Origin: Listeria sp. PSOL-1
GTDB lineage: Bacteria > Bacillota > Bacilli > Lactobacillales > Listeriaceae
Length of the DNA: 64,000 nt
Assembly (NCBI RefSeq): GCF_902806445.1
Contig: NZ_LR760298.1
Coordinates: forward strand, 124,001 to 188,000
Direction: 5' to 3'
In this document: one piece after another, positions 1 through 9,633 of the stretch
Layout of the letters: each line of letters begins with the position of its first letter
Position numbering within the stretch: the first letter of the stretch is position 1
Translations under genes and position numbers: made by a program
The notes under the pieces: generated by a model
What the model was told of the DNA's origin: nothing
The model's input: only the letters and a program-made list of their open reading frames with translations
Databases searched by the model: none

Positions 1-1
1 T

Positions 2-796
2 CCAACACAACCTATTCAAGTACAAAAAACGAATCAACTTATTCCAGGAAGTGTGGTTTTAACGAAAATAGATCAACAGACGAAAGATGTTTTACCAGGC
101 GCTGTATTTGAGCTACAAGACCCGAGGGGCACGGTAGTACAGAAAGAATTAACCACAGATGAAGCAGGAAAGTTAACGATAGACAAGCTCATGCCAGGTG
201 ATTACCAACTCATTGAAACGAAGGCGCCAGTTGGATATCAGCTTGATGCTTCTCCAGTATCATTTACGATTATAAAAGGCCAGGCCCAAGCGGTTCAAGT
301 GCAAAAAACAAATGAAATGAAGCAGCAAGGTGTTATGTTAACAAAAATAGATCAACAGACCAAACAAGCTTTAGCAGGTGCCACTTTCACACTTCAAGAC
401 AAAAACGGAAAAGTTTTACAAAAAAACCTTCGGACAGATGCGACAGGGAAGTTAGCGGTAGAGAGCCTATCTCCAGGTGAATATCAATTTGTCGAAACGA
501 AAGCGCCAGTTGGATATCGGCTTGACTCTACACCTATTGGATTTACGATTACAAAAGAACAAGATAAAATGGTAGAAGTTACTGTAACCAATGTCAAAAA
601 GACGAATCCTCCTGGTTCAACTACTAAGCCTCACCAGCCTAATGTGGCAGGCGGATCTTCTTCAAAACCAAAAGACATCGACAAAATTCTTCCAGATACA
701 GGTGATGTTTTTGAAAAAGCATGGATTTTTGTAGGGATTTTGATCGTAATAGGTGTAGTGATCATGTGGTGGAGAAAACGAAAAGCTAATAATTAG
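2..796 (+). CDS. LPXTG surface protein with SpaA/Cna-B repeats (5' partial)
   Basis: The frame is open from the first bases of the window, so this is the 3' end of a larger gene. At least two tandem repeat units of about 93 residues are visible, each opening with LTKIDQQTK and ending near ETKAPVGYxLD, with part of another unit before them. This is the SpaA/Cna-B (prealbumin-like) fold found in Gram-positive pilins and stalks; the Glu of ETKAPVGY is the usual partner of an intramolecular Lys-Asn isopeptide bond. A Pro/Ser/Lys-rich linker leads to the sorting signal LPDTG, a hydrophobic stretch and the tail WWRKRKANN, so sortase should anchor it to peptidoglycan. The N-terminal function (adhesin or pilin) lies outside the window. 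The stop is followed at once by a copy of the dispersed palindromic repeat. Confidence 0.9.
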   Translation, partial: PTQPIQVQKTNQLIPGSVVLTKIDQQTKDVLPGAVFELQDPRGTVVQKELTTDEAGKLTIDKLMPGDYQLIETKAPVGYQLDASPVSFTIIKGQAQAVQVQKTNEMKQQGVMLTKIDQQTKQALAGATFTLQDKNGKVLQKNLRTDATGKLAVESLSPGEYQFVETKAPVGYRLDSTPIGFTITKEQDKMVEVTVTNVKKTNPPGSTTKPHQPNVAGGSSSKPKDIDKILPDTGDVFEKAWIFVGILIVIGVVIMWWRKRKANN

Positions 797-802
797 AAGG
801 AT

Positions 803-971
803 ACACAAAATAAATCGGCGACAAGGCGTTTGTAATTTAAAAAGTTTGCCAGACTTCCGGTTCTCACATACAGTTGTACGCTCTGCTTCCGGCTTCTGGC
901 AAACTTTTTCAATACAAACGCTTTCGTTCGATTTGTCGTGTTCGAAGTGTAGCACCTATACTCTATTTTTT
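803..971 (+). repeat. Dispersed 3'-end palindromic repeat, copy A
   Basis: An imperfect palindrome of about 170 bp starts 7 bp after the LPXTG gene stop. Perfect 15-bp arms lie at 839-853 and 895-909 (AAAAAGTTTGCCAGA and its complement), with CCGG boxes inside. An outer CGACAA/TTGTCG pair lies near 819 and 934, and a T-rich tail near 962-971. The same sequence recurs at 26211-26377, 29772-29940 (reverse), 39008-39142 and 49598-49721. It has no coding capacity and no transposase. Confidence 0.85.
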
Positions 972-1104
972 AAATATAGTGGAATGGCATGATGTCCTAG
1001 GTTCTTTATTTTGGAGATTAGATAAGAAAAATCAACAATTTTAGCGGCCCTCTATTTTGTCAAAAGGATATCGCCAAAGACGTGAGTTATTTCGGTTTAC
1101 AAGT

Positions 1105-1153
1105 AAACAAGCTTTCAAAAATCAGGCATTTGATTTTTGAAAGCTTGTTTTTC
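1105..1153. terminator. Perfect 20-bp stem terminator between convergent genes
   Basis: Arms 1105-1124 and 1131-1150 are exact complements (AAACAAGCTTTCAAAAATCA) with a 6-base loop. The T-run is better on the plus strand, but the hairpin also lies just beyond the pflB stop on the minus strand, so it probably ends transcription from both sides. Confidence 0.75.
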
Positions 1154-1195
1154 TTGGGACCAATACTTATGTTCCAGATTCTTTTTGCTGAAAAA

Positions 1196-3478
1196 TTAAC
1201 CGACTAATTTTTCGTGGAACATGCGCTCGCAAAGTTCCATTTTTTGTTCGTCGTTAAGGTCTTTTGTATTTAAACAATAGCCGCTAATACGCAAGATAAC
1301 AGGAATTCCGGCTTTGATTTTAGCGACAACTTCATCATGATTTAAGACGTTTAAATTAATATGTTGGCCGCCTTTTTCAAAGTAACCGTCGAGAATACCT
1401 ACAAGGTTGTGTGATTGTTCTTCCGCTGTTTTACCAAATAGTTTTGGTGCACCTTGGATTGTTAGGGAAATACCATCATTTGCGTAATGGAATGGAATTT
1501 TAGTCAGACTTGCTAAATTATCCAAGAAACCACCTTTTGCTTTATTTGAAGGATTTGCACCTGGGCTGAAGAATTCAGGTTCGCGAGTCATTACTCCGTT
1601 TTCATCGAACTCAGGGCCTTTATGAACAGGTGAATTACCACATTGTTTAGAGTAAGCTACATTTGATGTGATGGTTAAGATTGATACAGTTGCTTCGCTA
1701 TCTTTATATAGCTTGTGTGAATCAAGTTTTTCTTTAAACATTTTAAGAACCATAACAGCAAGATCATCAGCGCGATCATCATTTTCACCATAACGAGGGA
1801 AATCTCCTTCTACATTATAGTCATAAACAAAACCATCTTCGTCACGAATTGTTTTTACTTTTGCATATTTAATCGCACTTAAGCTATCTACTACATTTGC
1901 AAAACCACAAATTCCAAATCCCATGTTAGCTGTTACTTTTGTTGGAAGTAGGGCCATTTGCATACTTTCATAATTATATTTATCTGTCATGAAATGGATA
2001 ATATTCATGGCATCAACATAGGTGTCAGTTAGCCAATCCATTGCAACATCAAATTTTTCTAGGACTTCATCGTAATCTAGATATTCTGATGTGATCGGTT
2101 CAACAACATTAAATACACGTTCTTCCTTATGAAGATCGTCACGGCCGCCATTAATAGCTCCGAGTAGGCATTTTAGTACGTTAACACGAGCTCCGAAGTA
2201 TTGTAGGTTATGTGTTTCGCCTTTTTCTTTATCTGCTTCTGGGTTTAGTGGGCTTACGCAGCAGCTGATACACTGCATATCGCCATAGCCTTCTTCTTGC
2301 ATTAATTTATCATTTTCATATTGAATAGAAGAGTGCTTAACGCTCATTTTCATGCAATAAGTTTTGAATTCTTCAGGTAAACGCGCATCCCAAAGTACTG
2401 TTAGATTTGGTTCAGCAGAGTTGCCTAAGTTATCTAGGCAGTGTAAGAAACGATAATCAGTTTTTGTTACACGATGACGACCATCAGCGCCCATACCAGC
2501 CATAGAAGTTGTAACAAATGTTGGATTGGAAGCATAGAGTTCGTTATATCCTTTTGTACGTGCGAAACGTACCATTCTTAATTTGAGCGTTAATTGCTCA
2601 ATTAATTCTTGTGCATCAAGTTCAGTGATAATTCCGCGTTCTAAATCGCGCTGGATATAGATATCTAAGAAAATAGGGACCCGTCCGAATGAACTTGCTG
2701 CACCATTCGCTTGTTTGATAGAAGCAAGATAGCCCATATAAGTCCATTGAACTGCTTCTTGTGCATTTTCAGCTGGACGTCCAAGCTCTAAGCCGTATTC
2801 ATTTCCTAAAGCAATCAAATCTTTTAATGCTTTGATTTGTAACCAGATTTCTTCGCGAAGGCGAATGTTTTCATCAGAAGTTATTGGGATTTGTTGTAAG
2901 TCTGCTTGTTTGTCAGCGATTAAGCGATCAACGCCGTACAGTGCTGGTTTTTGGTAAAGGCCAATGATTCGACCTCGAGAATAGGCGTCTGGTAAACCAC
3001 TTACGATATGAGAGTGGCGAGCGCGTTTGATGTCGGCGGTATAAGCGCGAAAAATACCATCGTTAGCTGTTGGGCGGTTATTTAGGAAGAAATCATGCAT
3101 TTCTTGATCTACTTCATAGCCATTTTCTTTTAAACATTGTTCTGCAGTTCTAAGCCCACCATTTGGCATGAATGCTAGTTTAAATGGCTTATCGGTTTGC
3201 AGGCCTACTACCACTTCAAGGTTTTCATCAACATAACCAGCTTTGTGAGATGCGACATTGGAAACAATTTTGTTATCCATGTCAAGAACGCCGCCTTTAG
3301 CATCCATTTCGTCGACAAGTTGATTAATTTTTTCATTTAGTTTCGCTGTGCGAGGAGTGCTTTCAGATAAGAAGCTTTCGTCACCACTATAAGGTGTATA
3401 GTTATCTTGTACGAATTTACCAATATTGATCGTATCTTGCCATTCGGTTCCTTTAAAACCTTCCCATGCTTTGACCAT
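1196..3478 (-). CDS. pflB: Formate C-acetyltransferase (pyruvate formate-lyase)
   Basis: This cytosolic glycyl-radical enzyme converts pyruvate and CoA to acetyl-CoA and formate in anaerobic mixed-acid fermentation. The 760-residue product has the usual PFL length. The adjacent catalytic cysteines C406-C407 lie in [10 protein letters not shown], and the C-terminal radical loop RISGYC places the radical glycine at G733. The start is an ATG at 3478 with AAGGAGG at 3490-3496. The activating enzyme gene pflA is not next to it, so activation must come from elsewhere in the genome. The gene is divergent from narG, and its leader carries a Rex-like box and a cre-like site. Redox and catabolite control are therefore likely, which fits its placement beside nitrate respiration. 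Confidence 0.97.
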   Translation of the reverse strand: MVKAWEGFKGTEWQDTINIGKFVQDNYTPYSGDESFLSESTPRTAKLNEKINQLVDEMDAKGGVLDMDNKIVSNVASHKAGYVDENLEVVVGLQTDKPFKLAFMPNGGLRTAEQCLKENGYEVDQEMHDFFLNNRPTANDGIFRAYTADIKRARHSHIVSGLPDAYSRGRIIGLYQKPALYGVDRLIADKQADLQQIPITSDENIRLREEIWLQIKALKDLIALGNEYGLELGRPAENAQEAVQWTYMGYLASIKQANGAASSFGRVPIFLDIYIQRDLERGIITELDAQELIEQLTLKLRMVRFARTKGYNELYASNPTFVTTSMAGMGADGRHRVTKTDYRFLHCLDNLGNSAEPNLTVLWDARLPEEFKTYCMKMSVKHSSIQYENDKLMQEEGYGDMQCISCCVSPLNPEADKEKGETHNLQYFGARVNVLKCLLGAINGGRDDLHKEERVFNVVEPITSEYLDYDEVLEKFDVAMDWLTDTYVDAMNIIHFMTDKYNYESMQMALLPTKVTANMGFGICGFANVVDSLSAIKYAKVKTIRDEDGFVYDYNVEGDFPRYGENDDRADDLAVMVLKMFKEKLDSHKLYKDSEATVSILTITSNVAYSKQCGNSPVHKGPEFDENGVMTREPEFFSPGANPSNKAKGGFLDNLASLTKIPFHYANDGISLTIQGAPKLFGKTAEEQSHNLVGILDGYFEKGGQHINLNVLNHDEVVAKIKAGIPVILRISGYCLNTKDLNDEQKMELCERMFHEKLVG

Positions 3479-3515
3479 TTTATTCTATTCCTCCTTGAAA
3501 CGTTTGAAGTCTTTA

Positions 3516-3529
3516 TGTAAGCGTTAAAT
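3516..3529. promoter_or_regulatory. Candidate cre (CcpA) site in the pflB leader
   Basis: TGTAAGCGTTAAAT matches 12 of 14 positions of the catabolite-responsive consensus TGWAANCGNTNWCA. It lies downstream of the predicted pflB start point, a position where CcpA usually represses by blocking elongation. The call is by sequence match only. Confidence 0.4.
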
Positions 3530-3539
3530 ATACTTTACA

Positions 3540-3573
3540 AATATAGTCTACTATTTTGTGAAAGTGAATACAA
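3540..3573 (-). promoter_or_regulatory. pflB promoter with overlapping Rex/Crp-like box
   Basis: On the minus strand the -35 is TTCACT (3563-3568) and the -10 is TATATT (3540-3545), 17 bp apart. TTGTGAAAGTGAATACAA at 3556-3573 keeps the outer TTGTGAAA and ACAA of the 18-bp Rex operator and overlaps the -35. The inner right half is poor. A Crp/Fnr-type half-site TGTGA is an alternative reading. Confidence 0.45.
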
Positions 3574-3755
3574 TAACAATATTGCAAAAAAACAAATTTC
3601 TTTTATATAACTTCAACTTGTTTTTTGCATCTGTATTAATACAGAATTTAATCTTTTTCATTGATAAAAAAGAGCGATTTTGTAATGAAATTGAAAAATA
3701 TATTGTCTTTTTAATTATGGTATAGTTTATATTGTTTTCTCATTAACAAAAAGAC

Positions 3756-3799
3756 TAGGGGTTTCCCCGATGTGGACTTGGTAGTGAATAGTATATTAT
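3756..3799 (+). promoter_or_regulatory. Predicted NreC site and narG promoter
   Basis: TAGGG-GTTT-CCCC-GA at 3756-3770 is close to the TAGGG-N4-CCCCTA palindrome known for staphylococcal NreC. A -10 (TATATT 3792-3797 or TATTAT 3794-3799) follows without a good -35. The palindrome centre would sit about 42 bp before transcription start, the usual place for an activator touching polymerase. Confidence 0.65.
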
Positions 3800-3841
3800 A
3801 GTGTTGCTATTTACCGATAATTCTTAAGAGGTGACTTTCCG

Positions 3842-6800
3842 TTGAAATATAGAAAAAAAGGCTTGCGTTTTTTCAATCGCACCGAAAAATTTAATGGCAA
3901 TTGGACAATACTAGAAGAGAAAAGTAGAGCCTGGGAAAAAATGTACCGCAATCGTTGGAGTCACGACAAAGTAGTGCGCACAACACATGGAGTGAACTGT
4001 ACTGGATCGTGTAGTTGGAAAGTGTTTGTAAAAAACGGCATTATTACTTGGGAGAATCAAGCAACTGATTATCCAAGTTGTGGCCCAGATATGCCAGAAT
4101 TTGAACCGCGTGGTTGTCCACGTGGTGCGAGCTTTTCTTGGTATGAATATAGCCCGCTGAGAATTAAATATCCGTATATTCGCGGTCGTCTTTTCCGGAT
4201 GTGGCAGAATGCTTTAAAGCAGCATCCTAATCCTGTGGCTGCTTGGGCGAGCATCGTTGAAGACCCTGAAAAAGCACAAGCATATAAATCAGCGCGAGGA
4301 AAAGGTGGTCAAGTCCGTGTTTCTTGGGAAGATGCCTATGTTTTAATTGCAGCAATGCTCACTTACACAATTAAAAAATATGGTCCCGATCGTATCGCTG
4401 GTTTTACTCCAATTCCAGCAATGTCAATGATTAGCTATGCTGCTGGTTCGCGTTTTATTACAATGCTTGGCGGGGAAATGCTCAGTTTTTATGATTGGTA
4501 TGCTGATCTTCCACCTGCTTCTCCGCAAATTTGGGGTGAGCAAACTGATGTGCCAGAATCAAGCGATTGGTATAATGCTGGCTATATCATGATGTGGGGA
4601 TCAAATGTCCCGCTTACCCGTACACCAGACGCTCATTTTATGACAGAAGTTCGGTATAAAGGTACGAAAGTCGTTGCAGTGGCACCAGATTATGCTGAAA
4701 ATGTAAAGTTTGCTGATAACTGGTTAGCACCTAATCCAGGAACTGACGCGGCATTAGCACAAGCGATGACACATGTTATTTTGAAAGAATTTTACGTAGA
4801 ACGTCAAGAAGAACTATTTATCAATTACGCTAAAAAATATACGGATATGCCCTTTTTATTGTTACTCGATGAAAGCGAACAAAACGGGCTTATACCAGGC
4901 CGTTTCTTGCGTATTGCAGACTTAGGTATTCCATCTGAAAATAGCGATTGGAAGACGTGTATTATTGATGCCTCAACCGATGAAATCATTGTGCCAAATG
5001 GAACAATTGGTGCACGCTATGAAGAGGAGAAGAAATGGAACTTATCTCTTGAAGCAGAAGATGGGCATCAAATTGATCCAGCACTGTCTGTTTCTTGTGG
5101 CCAATATCAAAAAGTACAATTTCCTTATTTTGATGAAAAAGGAAATGGCGTTTTTGAGCGTACGATTCCAGTACGTGAAATTACGCTAGCAGATGGGACA
5201 AAGCGTTTTGTTGCAACAGTTTTTGACGTTATGTTAAGCCAATATGGTATTGCTCGTTATGAAAATGATCCATTGGCAGCAAAAGGTCTAGATGATGCTA
5301 CTAGCGAATATACACCGGCTTGGCAAGAAAAAATCACAGGCGTGAAAGCAAGTATTGTCACACAAATTGCTCGTGAATTTGCCCAAAATGCTTTAGATAC
5401 AGACGGACGTTCGATGATTATCATGGGTGCGGGGATCAATCACTGGTTCAACAGCGACACGATCTACCGTTCTATTTTAAACCTTGTTATCTTAACAGCT
5501 TCACAAGGAAGAAATGGCGGCGGCTGGGCGCATTATGTTGGACAAGAGAAATGTCGTCCAATTGAAGGCTGGCAAACTGTGGCTTTTGCGAAAGACTGGC
5601 AAGGTGCTGTTCGCCAACAAAATGCAACGAGTTTCTGGTATTTTGCAACAGATCAATGGAAATATGAAGAAATGGAAAATGACGCTTTAAAATCGCCACT
5701 TGGAAAACCTCTAAGATATCAGCATCCCGCTGATTATAACGTGCTTGCTGCGCGCCTTGGCTGGTTACCATCATTTCCACAATTTGATAAAAATAGTTTA
5801 ATCTTTGCACAAGAAAGCCCTAATAAAAGTAGTGAAGAGCTCATTGCTGATTTAGTAGAAGATTTAAAGACAGAAAAAGTAAAATTTGCCGTAGAAGACC
5901 CAGATAATCCTGTAAACTTCCCACGAGGATTGTTTGTATGGCGCTCTAACCTCATTTCTTCAAGCGGAAAAGGACAAGAATACTTCATGAAACATTTGCT
6001 TGGAACAACAGATAATTTACTTAGCACAGCAAATGATGAATTTAAACCAGAAGAAGTTGTATGGCGTGATGAGGAAGTACGCGGCAAGCTTGACTTACTT
6101 GTTACACTGGATTTTAGAATGACTGCAACACCAATGTATTCTGATGTCGTTTTACCAGCAGCTACTTGGTACGAAAAAACAGACCTATCAAGCACGGATA
6201 TGCATCCATTTGTACATCCATTTAATCCAGCGATCAGCCCGCTTTGGGAGTCAAAATCAGATTGGAATATTTTTAAAGGTTTAGCACAAACCTTTTCAGC
6301 CATGGCAAAACATGCATTTAAGCAGCCTGAACGAGATATCGTTATGCTCCCACTTGGACACGATTCAAAAATGGAAATCTCGCAAAGCTATGGTGAAATT
6401 AAAGATTGGAAAAAAGGTGAAATTGCAGCTATTCCTGGGAAAACAATGCCTACCTTCCAAGTCGTTGAACGCGATTATACGCAAATTTATGATAAATTTA
6501 TCACACTTGGCCCAAATCTTACTACTGGAAAAGTTGGCGCACACGGAACCCAATTTTCTGTTGCTGGCGAATATGAAGATTTGAAAACGATCAATGGGGT
6601 TTACACCGATGATACAATTAAAAATGGGAAGCCAATCATTGAAAATGAAAAACAAGTTGCTGATGCCATTTTAACAATTTCTAGTGCAACAAATGGAAAA
6701 GTTGCTGTTCGCGCTTGGCAAAGTGCAGAAGAAGCAACCGGCACTCAATTAGCTGATTTAGCAAAAGACCGGGAAGCAGAAAAAATTACGTTCCAAAGTA

Positions 6801-7513
6801 TAACCGTACAGCCACGTGAAGTTATTCCAACACCTGTATTTACCGGATCAAATACCAATGGAAAACGCTATTCACCATTTACAACCAATATCGAACGATT
6901 GGTACCATTTAGAACATTAACTGGGAGACAACAATTTTATATCGATCACGAATTATTTATGCAATACGGCGAAACACTCCCGATTTATAAACCAACTTTA
7001 CCACCAAAAGTATTCGCTACGCGTGATGCCGAAGTTACAGAAACTGAGAAAACAATCACATTGCGCTATTTAACACCACATGGAAAATGGAATATCCATA
7101 GTATGTACCAAGATAATCAGCATATGCTCACATTGTTCCGTGGTGGTCCAAATGTTTGGTTAAATCATGAAGATGCTGAAAAAGCTGGAATTGATGATAA
7201 TGACTGGTTAGAAGTTTACAATCGCAATGGAATTGTTACCGCTCGTGCAGTGATTAGTCACCGTATTCCTGTTGGGACAATGTTCATGTATCATGCGCAA
7301 GACAAACATGTTAATGTCCCAGGAAATGTAATTACTGGAACACGCGGTGGAAGTCATAATTCGCCAACAAAAATTCATGTGAAAGCAACACAAATGGTTG
7401 GTGGTTATGCCCAGTTAAGTTATGGATTCAACTATTACGGGCCAATCGGTAACCAACGCGATCTTTATGTCGCTGTTAGAAAATTGAAAGAGGTGGACTG
7501 GCTTGAAGATTAA
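3842..7513 (+). CDS. narG: Respiratory nitrate reductase, alpha subunit
   Basis: This is the catalytic molybdenum subunit of the membrane-bound, cytoplasm-facing NarGHI complex, which reduces nitrate to nitrite with electrons from the quinone pool. The 1223 residues fit NarG. The N-terminal HxxxCxxxC-x34-C motif (H49, C53, C57, C92) holds the FS0 iron-sulfur cluster, and D222 in YADLPPASPQ is the molybdenum ligand, at the same number as in E. coli. The start is TTG at 3842 behind AAGAGGTGA. It is the first gene of narGHJI and overlaps narH by 11 bp. No molybdenum cofactor genes are in the window, so the cofactor must be made elsewhere. Confidence 0.98.
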   Translation: MKYRKKGLRFFNRTEKFNGNWTILEEKSRAWEKMYRNRWSHDKVVRTTHGVNCTGSCSWKVFVKNGIITWENQATDYPSCGPDMPEFEPRGCPRGASFSWYEYSPLRIKYPYIRGRLFRMWQNALKQHPNPVAAWASIVEDPEKAQAYKSARGKGGQVRVSWEDAYVLIAAMLTYTIKKYGPDRIAGFTPIPAMSMISYAAGSRFITMLGGEMLSFYDWYADLPPASPQIWGEQTDVPESSDWYNAGYIMMWGSNVPLTRTPDAHFMTEVRYKGTKVVAVAPDYAENVKFADNWLAPNPGTDAALAQAMTHVILKEFYVERQEELFINYAKKYTDMPFLLLLDESEQNGLIPGRFLRIADLGIPSENSDWKTCIIDASTDEIIVPNGTIGARYEEEKKWNLSLEAEDGHQIDPALSVSCGQYQKVQFPYFDEKGNGVFERTIPVREITLADGTKRFVATVFDVMLSQYGIARYENDPLAAKGLDDATSEYTPAWQEKITGVKASIVTQIAREFAQNALDTDGRSMIIMGAGINHWFNSDTIYRSILNLVILTASQGRNGGGWAHYVGQEKCRPIEGWQTVAFAKDWQGAVRQQNATSFWYFATDQWKYEEMENDALKSPLGKPLRYQHPADYNVLAARLGWLPSFPQFDKNSLIFAQESPNKSSEELIADLVEDLKTEKVKFAVEDPDNPVNFPRGLFVWRSNLISSSGKGQEYFMKHLLGTTDNLLSTANDEFKPEEVVWRDEEVRGKLDLLVTLDFRMTATPMYSDVVLPAATWYEKTDLSSTDMHPFVHPFNPAISPLWESKSDWNIFKGLAQTFSAMAKHAFKQPERDIVMLPLGHDSKMEISQSYGEIKDWKKGEIAAIPGKTMPTFQVVERDYTQIYDKFITLGPNLTTGKVGAHGTQFSVAGEYEDLKTINGVYTDDTIKNGKPIIENEKQVADAILTISSATNGKVAVRAWQSAEEATGTQLADLAKDREAEKITFQSITVQPREVIPTPVFTGSNTNGKRYSPFTTNIERLVPFRTLTGRQQFYIDHELFMQYGETLPIYKPTLPPKVFATRDAEVTETEKTITLRYLTPHGKWNIHSMYQDNQHMLTLFRGGPNVWLNHEDAEKAGIDDNDWLEVYNRNGIVTARAVISHRIPVGTMFMYHAQDKHVNVPGNVITGTRGGSHNSPTKIHVKATQMVGGYAQLSYGFNYYGPIGNQRDLYVAVRKLKEVDWLED

Positions 7514-9071
7514 GGCACAAATTGGGATGGTCATGAATCTGGATAAATGTATCGGTTGTCACACATGTAGTGTAACTTGTAAAAACACGTGGACAAATCG
7601 CCCAGGTGCTGAATATATTTGGTTTAATAATGTTGAAACAAAGCCAGGCATTGGTTATCCAAAACGCTGGGAAGACCAAGAACATTATAAAGGGGGATGG
7701 AAACTAAACAGAAAAGGCAACCTAGAACTTAAAGCTGGTTCTAAATTAAATAAAATTGCTTTAGGTAAAATTTTCTATAACCCTGATATGCCTGAGTTGA
7801 AAGATTACTACGAACCATGGACTTATGATTACGATCAACTATTTACACGAGAAGAAAAGAAAAACCAGCCCGTTGCTCGTCCTAAATCTGTTATTTCTGG
7901 GCGTCACATGGAAATCGAATGGGGTCCTAACTGGGAAGATGATCTTGCAGGCGCACCAAAAACTCTACCACAAGATCCAAATATGAAAAAAATTGAAACA
8001 GAAATTAAATCTAATTTCGAAACAGCTTTTATGGCTTATTTACCAAGGTTATGCGAACATTGCCTAAATCCTGCTTGCGTTGCATCTTGCCCAAGTGGAG
8101 CGATGTATAAACGTGATGAAGATGGCATTGTATTAGTTGACCAAGAAGCTTGTCGTGGTTGGCGCTATTGTATGTCTGGCTGTCCATATAAAAAAGTATA
8201 TTTCAATTGGAAAACAAACAAAGCTGAGAAATGTACCTTTTGCTTTCCTCGCGTTGAAGCAGGTCTCCCTACTGTCTGTTCTGAAACTTGCACTGGCCGG
8301 ATTCGCTATTTAGGCGTTATGTTATATGATGCGGATCGTGTAAAAGAAGCTGCTGAAACTAAAAATGAACAAGAACTGTATGAAGCGCAACTGGATCTTT
8401 TTCTTGACCCAAATGATCCAGCAATTATTAAACAAGCACGACTTGATGGAATTGCTGAAGATTGGCTTGAAGCTGCTCAAAATTCACCCGTTTATAAAAT
8501 GGCCAAAGAATATAAGATTGCTTTCCCGCTACACCCAGAATATCGCACAATGCCAATGGTTTGGTATGTCCCACCACTTTCACCAATCATGAATTATTTT
8601 GAAGGTAAAGATTCAGTGAATAATCCGGATATGATTTTTCCAGCCATTGAAGAAATGCGCCTTCCTGTCGATTACTTGGCAAGTATTTTAACTGCCGGGA
8701 ATCAAGAAGTTATAAAAGCCGCGTTAAAGAAAATGGCAATGATGCGTTTATATATGCGAGCTGTTTCATCTGGAAAAGAATTTGATGATGAAAAATTAGC
8801 GCGTGTCAATTTAACAAAAAAAGAAACGCAGAAAATGTATCGTTTACTTGCTATCGCTAAATATGAAGATCGCTTTGTCATTCCGTTAAATCACCGAGAA
8901 GAGCAGATTGATATGTATAGCGCACAAGGTAGCACAGGATATGAAAATGATGCATGTACTGGCTGTAGTTTAGCAAGTGAACACGCACCAATCCTAGAAG
9001 CACAAGCAAATGGCAAAGATCCCCAAGAAATCTATGAAGAGAGCTTTTACGGAGGTATTTGGCGTGATTGA
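7503..9071 (+). CDS. narH: Respiratory nitrate reductase, beta (iron-sulfur) subunit
   Basis: NarH relays electrons from the heme subunit NarI to NarG through four iron-sulfur clusters. The cysteine groups are all present: C16/C19/C22/C26 in CIGCHTC, C184/C187/C192/C196, C217-W220-C223-C227 and C244/C247/C259/C263. The Trp in place of a Cys in CRGWRYC is the known hallmark of the 3Fe-4S cluster. At 522 residues it has normal length. It starts with TTG inside the end of narG, with AGAGGTGG just upstream, which suggests translational coupling. It ends inside the start of narJ. Confidence 0.97.
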   Translation: MKIKAQIGMVMNLDKCIGCHTCSVTCKNTWTNRPGAEYIWFNNVETKPGIGYPKRWEDQEHYKGGWKLNRKGNLELKAGSKLNKIALGKIFYNPDMPELKDYYEPWTYDYDQLFTREEKKNQPVARPKSVISGRHMEIEWGPNWEDDLAGAPKTLPQDPNMKKIETEIKSNFETAFMAYLPRLCEHCLNPACVASCPSGAMYKRDEDGIVLVDQEACRGWRYCMSGCPYKKVYFNWKTNKAEKCTFCFPRVEAGLPTVCSETCTGRIRYLGVMLYDADRVKEAAETKNEQELYEAQLDLFLDPNDPAIIKQARLDGIAEDWLEAAQNSPVYKMAKEYKIAFPLHPEYRTMPMVWYVPPLSPIMNYFEGKDSVNNPDMIFPAIEEMRLPVDYLASILTAGNQEVIKAALKKMAMMRLYMRAVSSGKEFDDEKLARVNLTKKETQKMYRLLAIAKYEDRFVIPLNHREEQIDMYSAQGSTGYENDACTGCSLASEHAPILEAQANGKDPQEIYEESFYGGIWRD

Positions 9072-9633
9072 CTCACAAAAATTGAATGATAAAAGACCTG
9101 TTTTTGGAAAGCTGTCAAGTTTATTAAGTTATCCTGAGAAGCAAATCTTAAACGAAGAATTTATTTTTAAGCAATTAGATCTCGCTGAAAAAGAAGCAAG
9201 CGAGTGTTTGGCTTCGTTTTGGCAAGAGATGAAGTTATTATCATTTACTGAAATAGAAGAAAAGTACGTAACAACGTTTGATTTTTCAAAGGCAACAACG
9301 ATGTACATGACTTTTTATAAATTTGAAGATGCAAGAGAACGTGGACAAATGCTGGCTAAATTAAAAGTGCTTTATGAGATGTTTGGTTTGCTTGCTGAGG
9401 ATACTGAATTGACGGACTATCTACCATTGATGCTTGAATTTTATGAAGCTGGAGAGTGGTATAGTGATGAGCGGATTCAAGATATTGAAGTTTCCATTGG
9501 TGTGATTGAAGATGGAACATATCACTTGCTTAATGCTTTACAAGAAGAAGATCATCCTTATCAGTATTTAATTCAGGCAGTTCGAACTGAATTTAAGGCT
9601 TGTTTGTTGCATAAAGGAGGGACAGCATGTTAA
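9064..9633 (+). CDS. narJ: Nitrate reductase assembly chaperone, delta subunit
   Basis: NarJ is a cytosolic chaperone of the TorD/NarJ family that holds NarGH until cofactor insertion and membrane docking. I chose the GTG at 9064 because GGAGGT at 9051-9056 lies 7 bp before it. The longer reading from ATG 9010 has no good ribosome site and runs through narH codons. The product is 189 residues and mostly helical, with acidic stretches typical of the family. It overlaps narH by 8 bp and narI by 7 bp, so the four subunits are translated as a tightly coupled block. Confidence 0.92.
   Translation: MIDSQKLNDKRPVFGKLSSLLSYPEKQILNEEFIFKQLDLAEKEASECLASFWQEMKLLSFTEIEEKYVTTFDFSKATTMYMTFYKFEDARERGQMLAKLKVLYEMFGLLAEDTELTDYLPLMLEFYEAGEWYSDERIQDIEVSIGVIEDGTYHLLNALQEEDHPYQYLIQAVRTEFKACLLHKGGTAC

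Noticed and set aside
803-971. Palindromic repeats read as CRISPR repeats or an insertion sequence
   Set aside because: Copies are single and dispersed over 49 kb, without spacers, cas genes, transposase or visible target duplications.
4069-4254. Antisense peptide frames near the narG start as leader peptides
   Set aside because: They lie fully inside conserved narG cofactor-binding codons.
5734-6303. A 189-codon open frame on the minus strand inside narG, and other antisense frames in narG, narK and pit
   Set aside because: No ribosome site, low-complexity Ser/Thr/Ile composition typical of the complement of real coding DNA, and full overlap with well-supported genes.
9010-9063. Longer narJ start at ATG 9010
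   Set aside because: No ribosome site; the GTG at 9064 sits 7 bp after GGAGGT.
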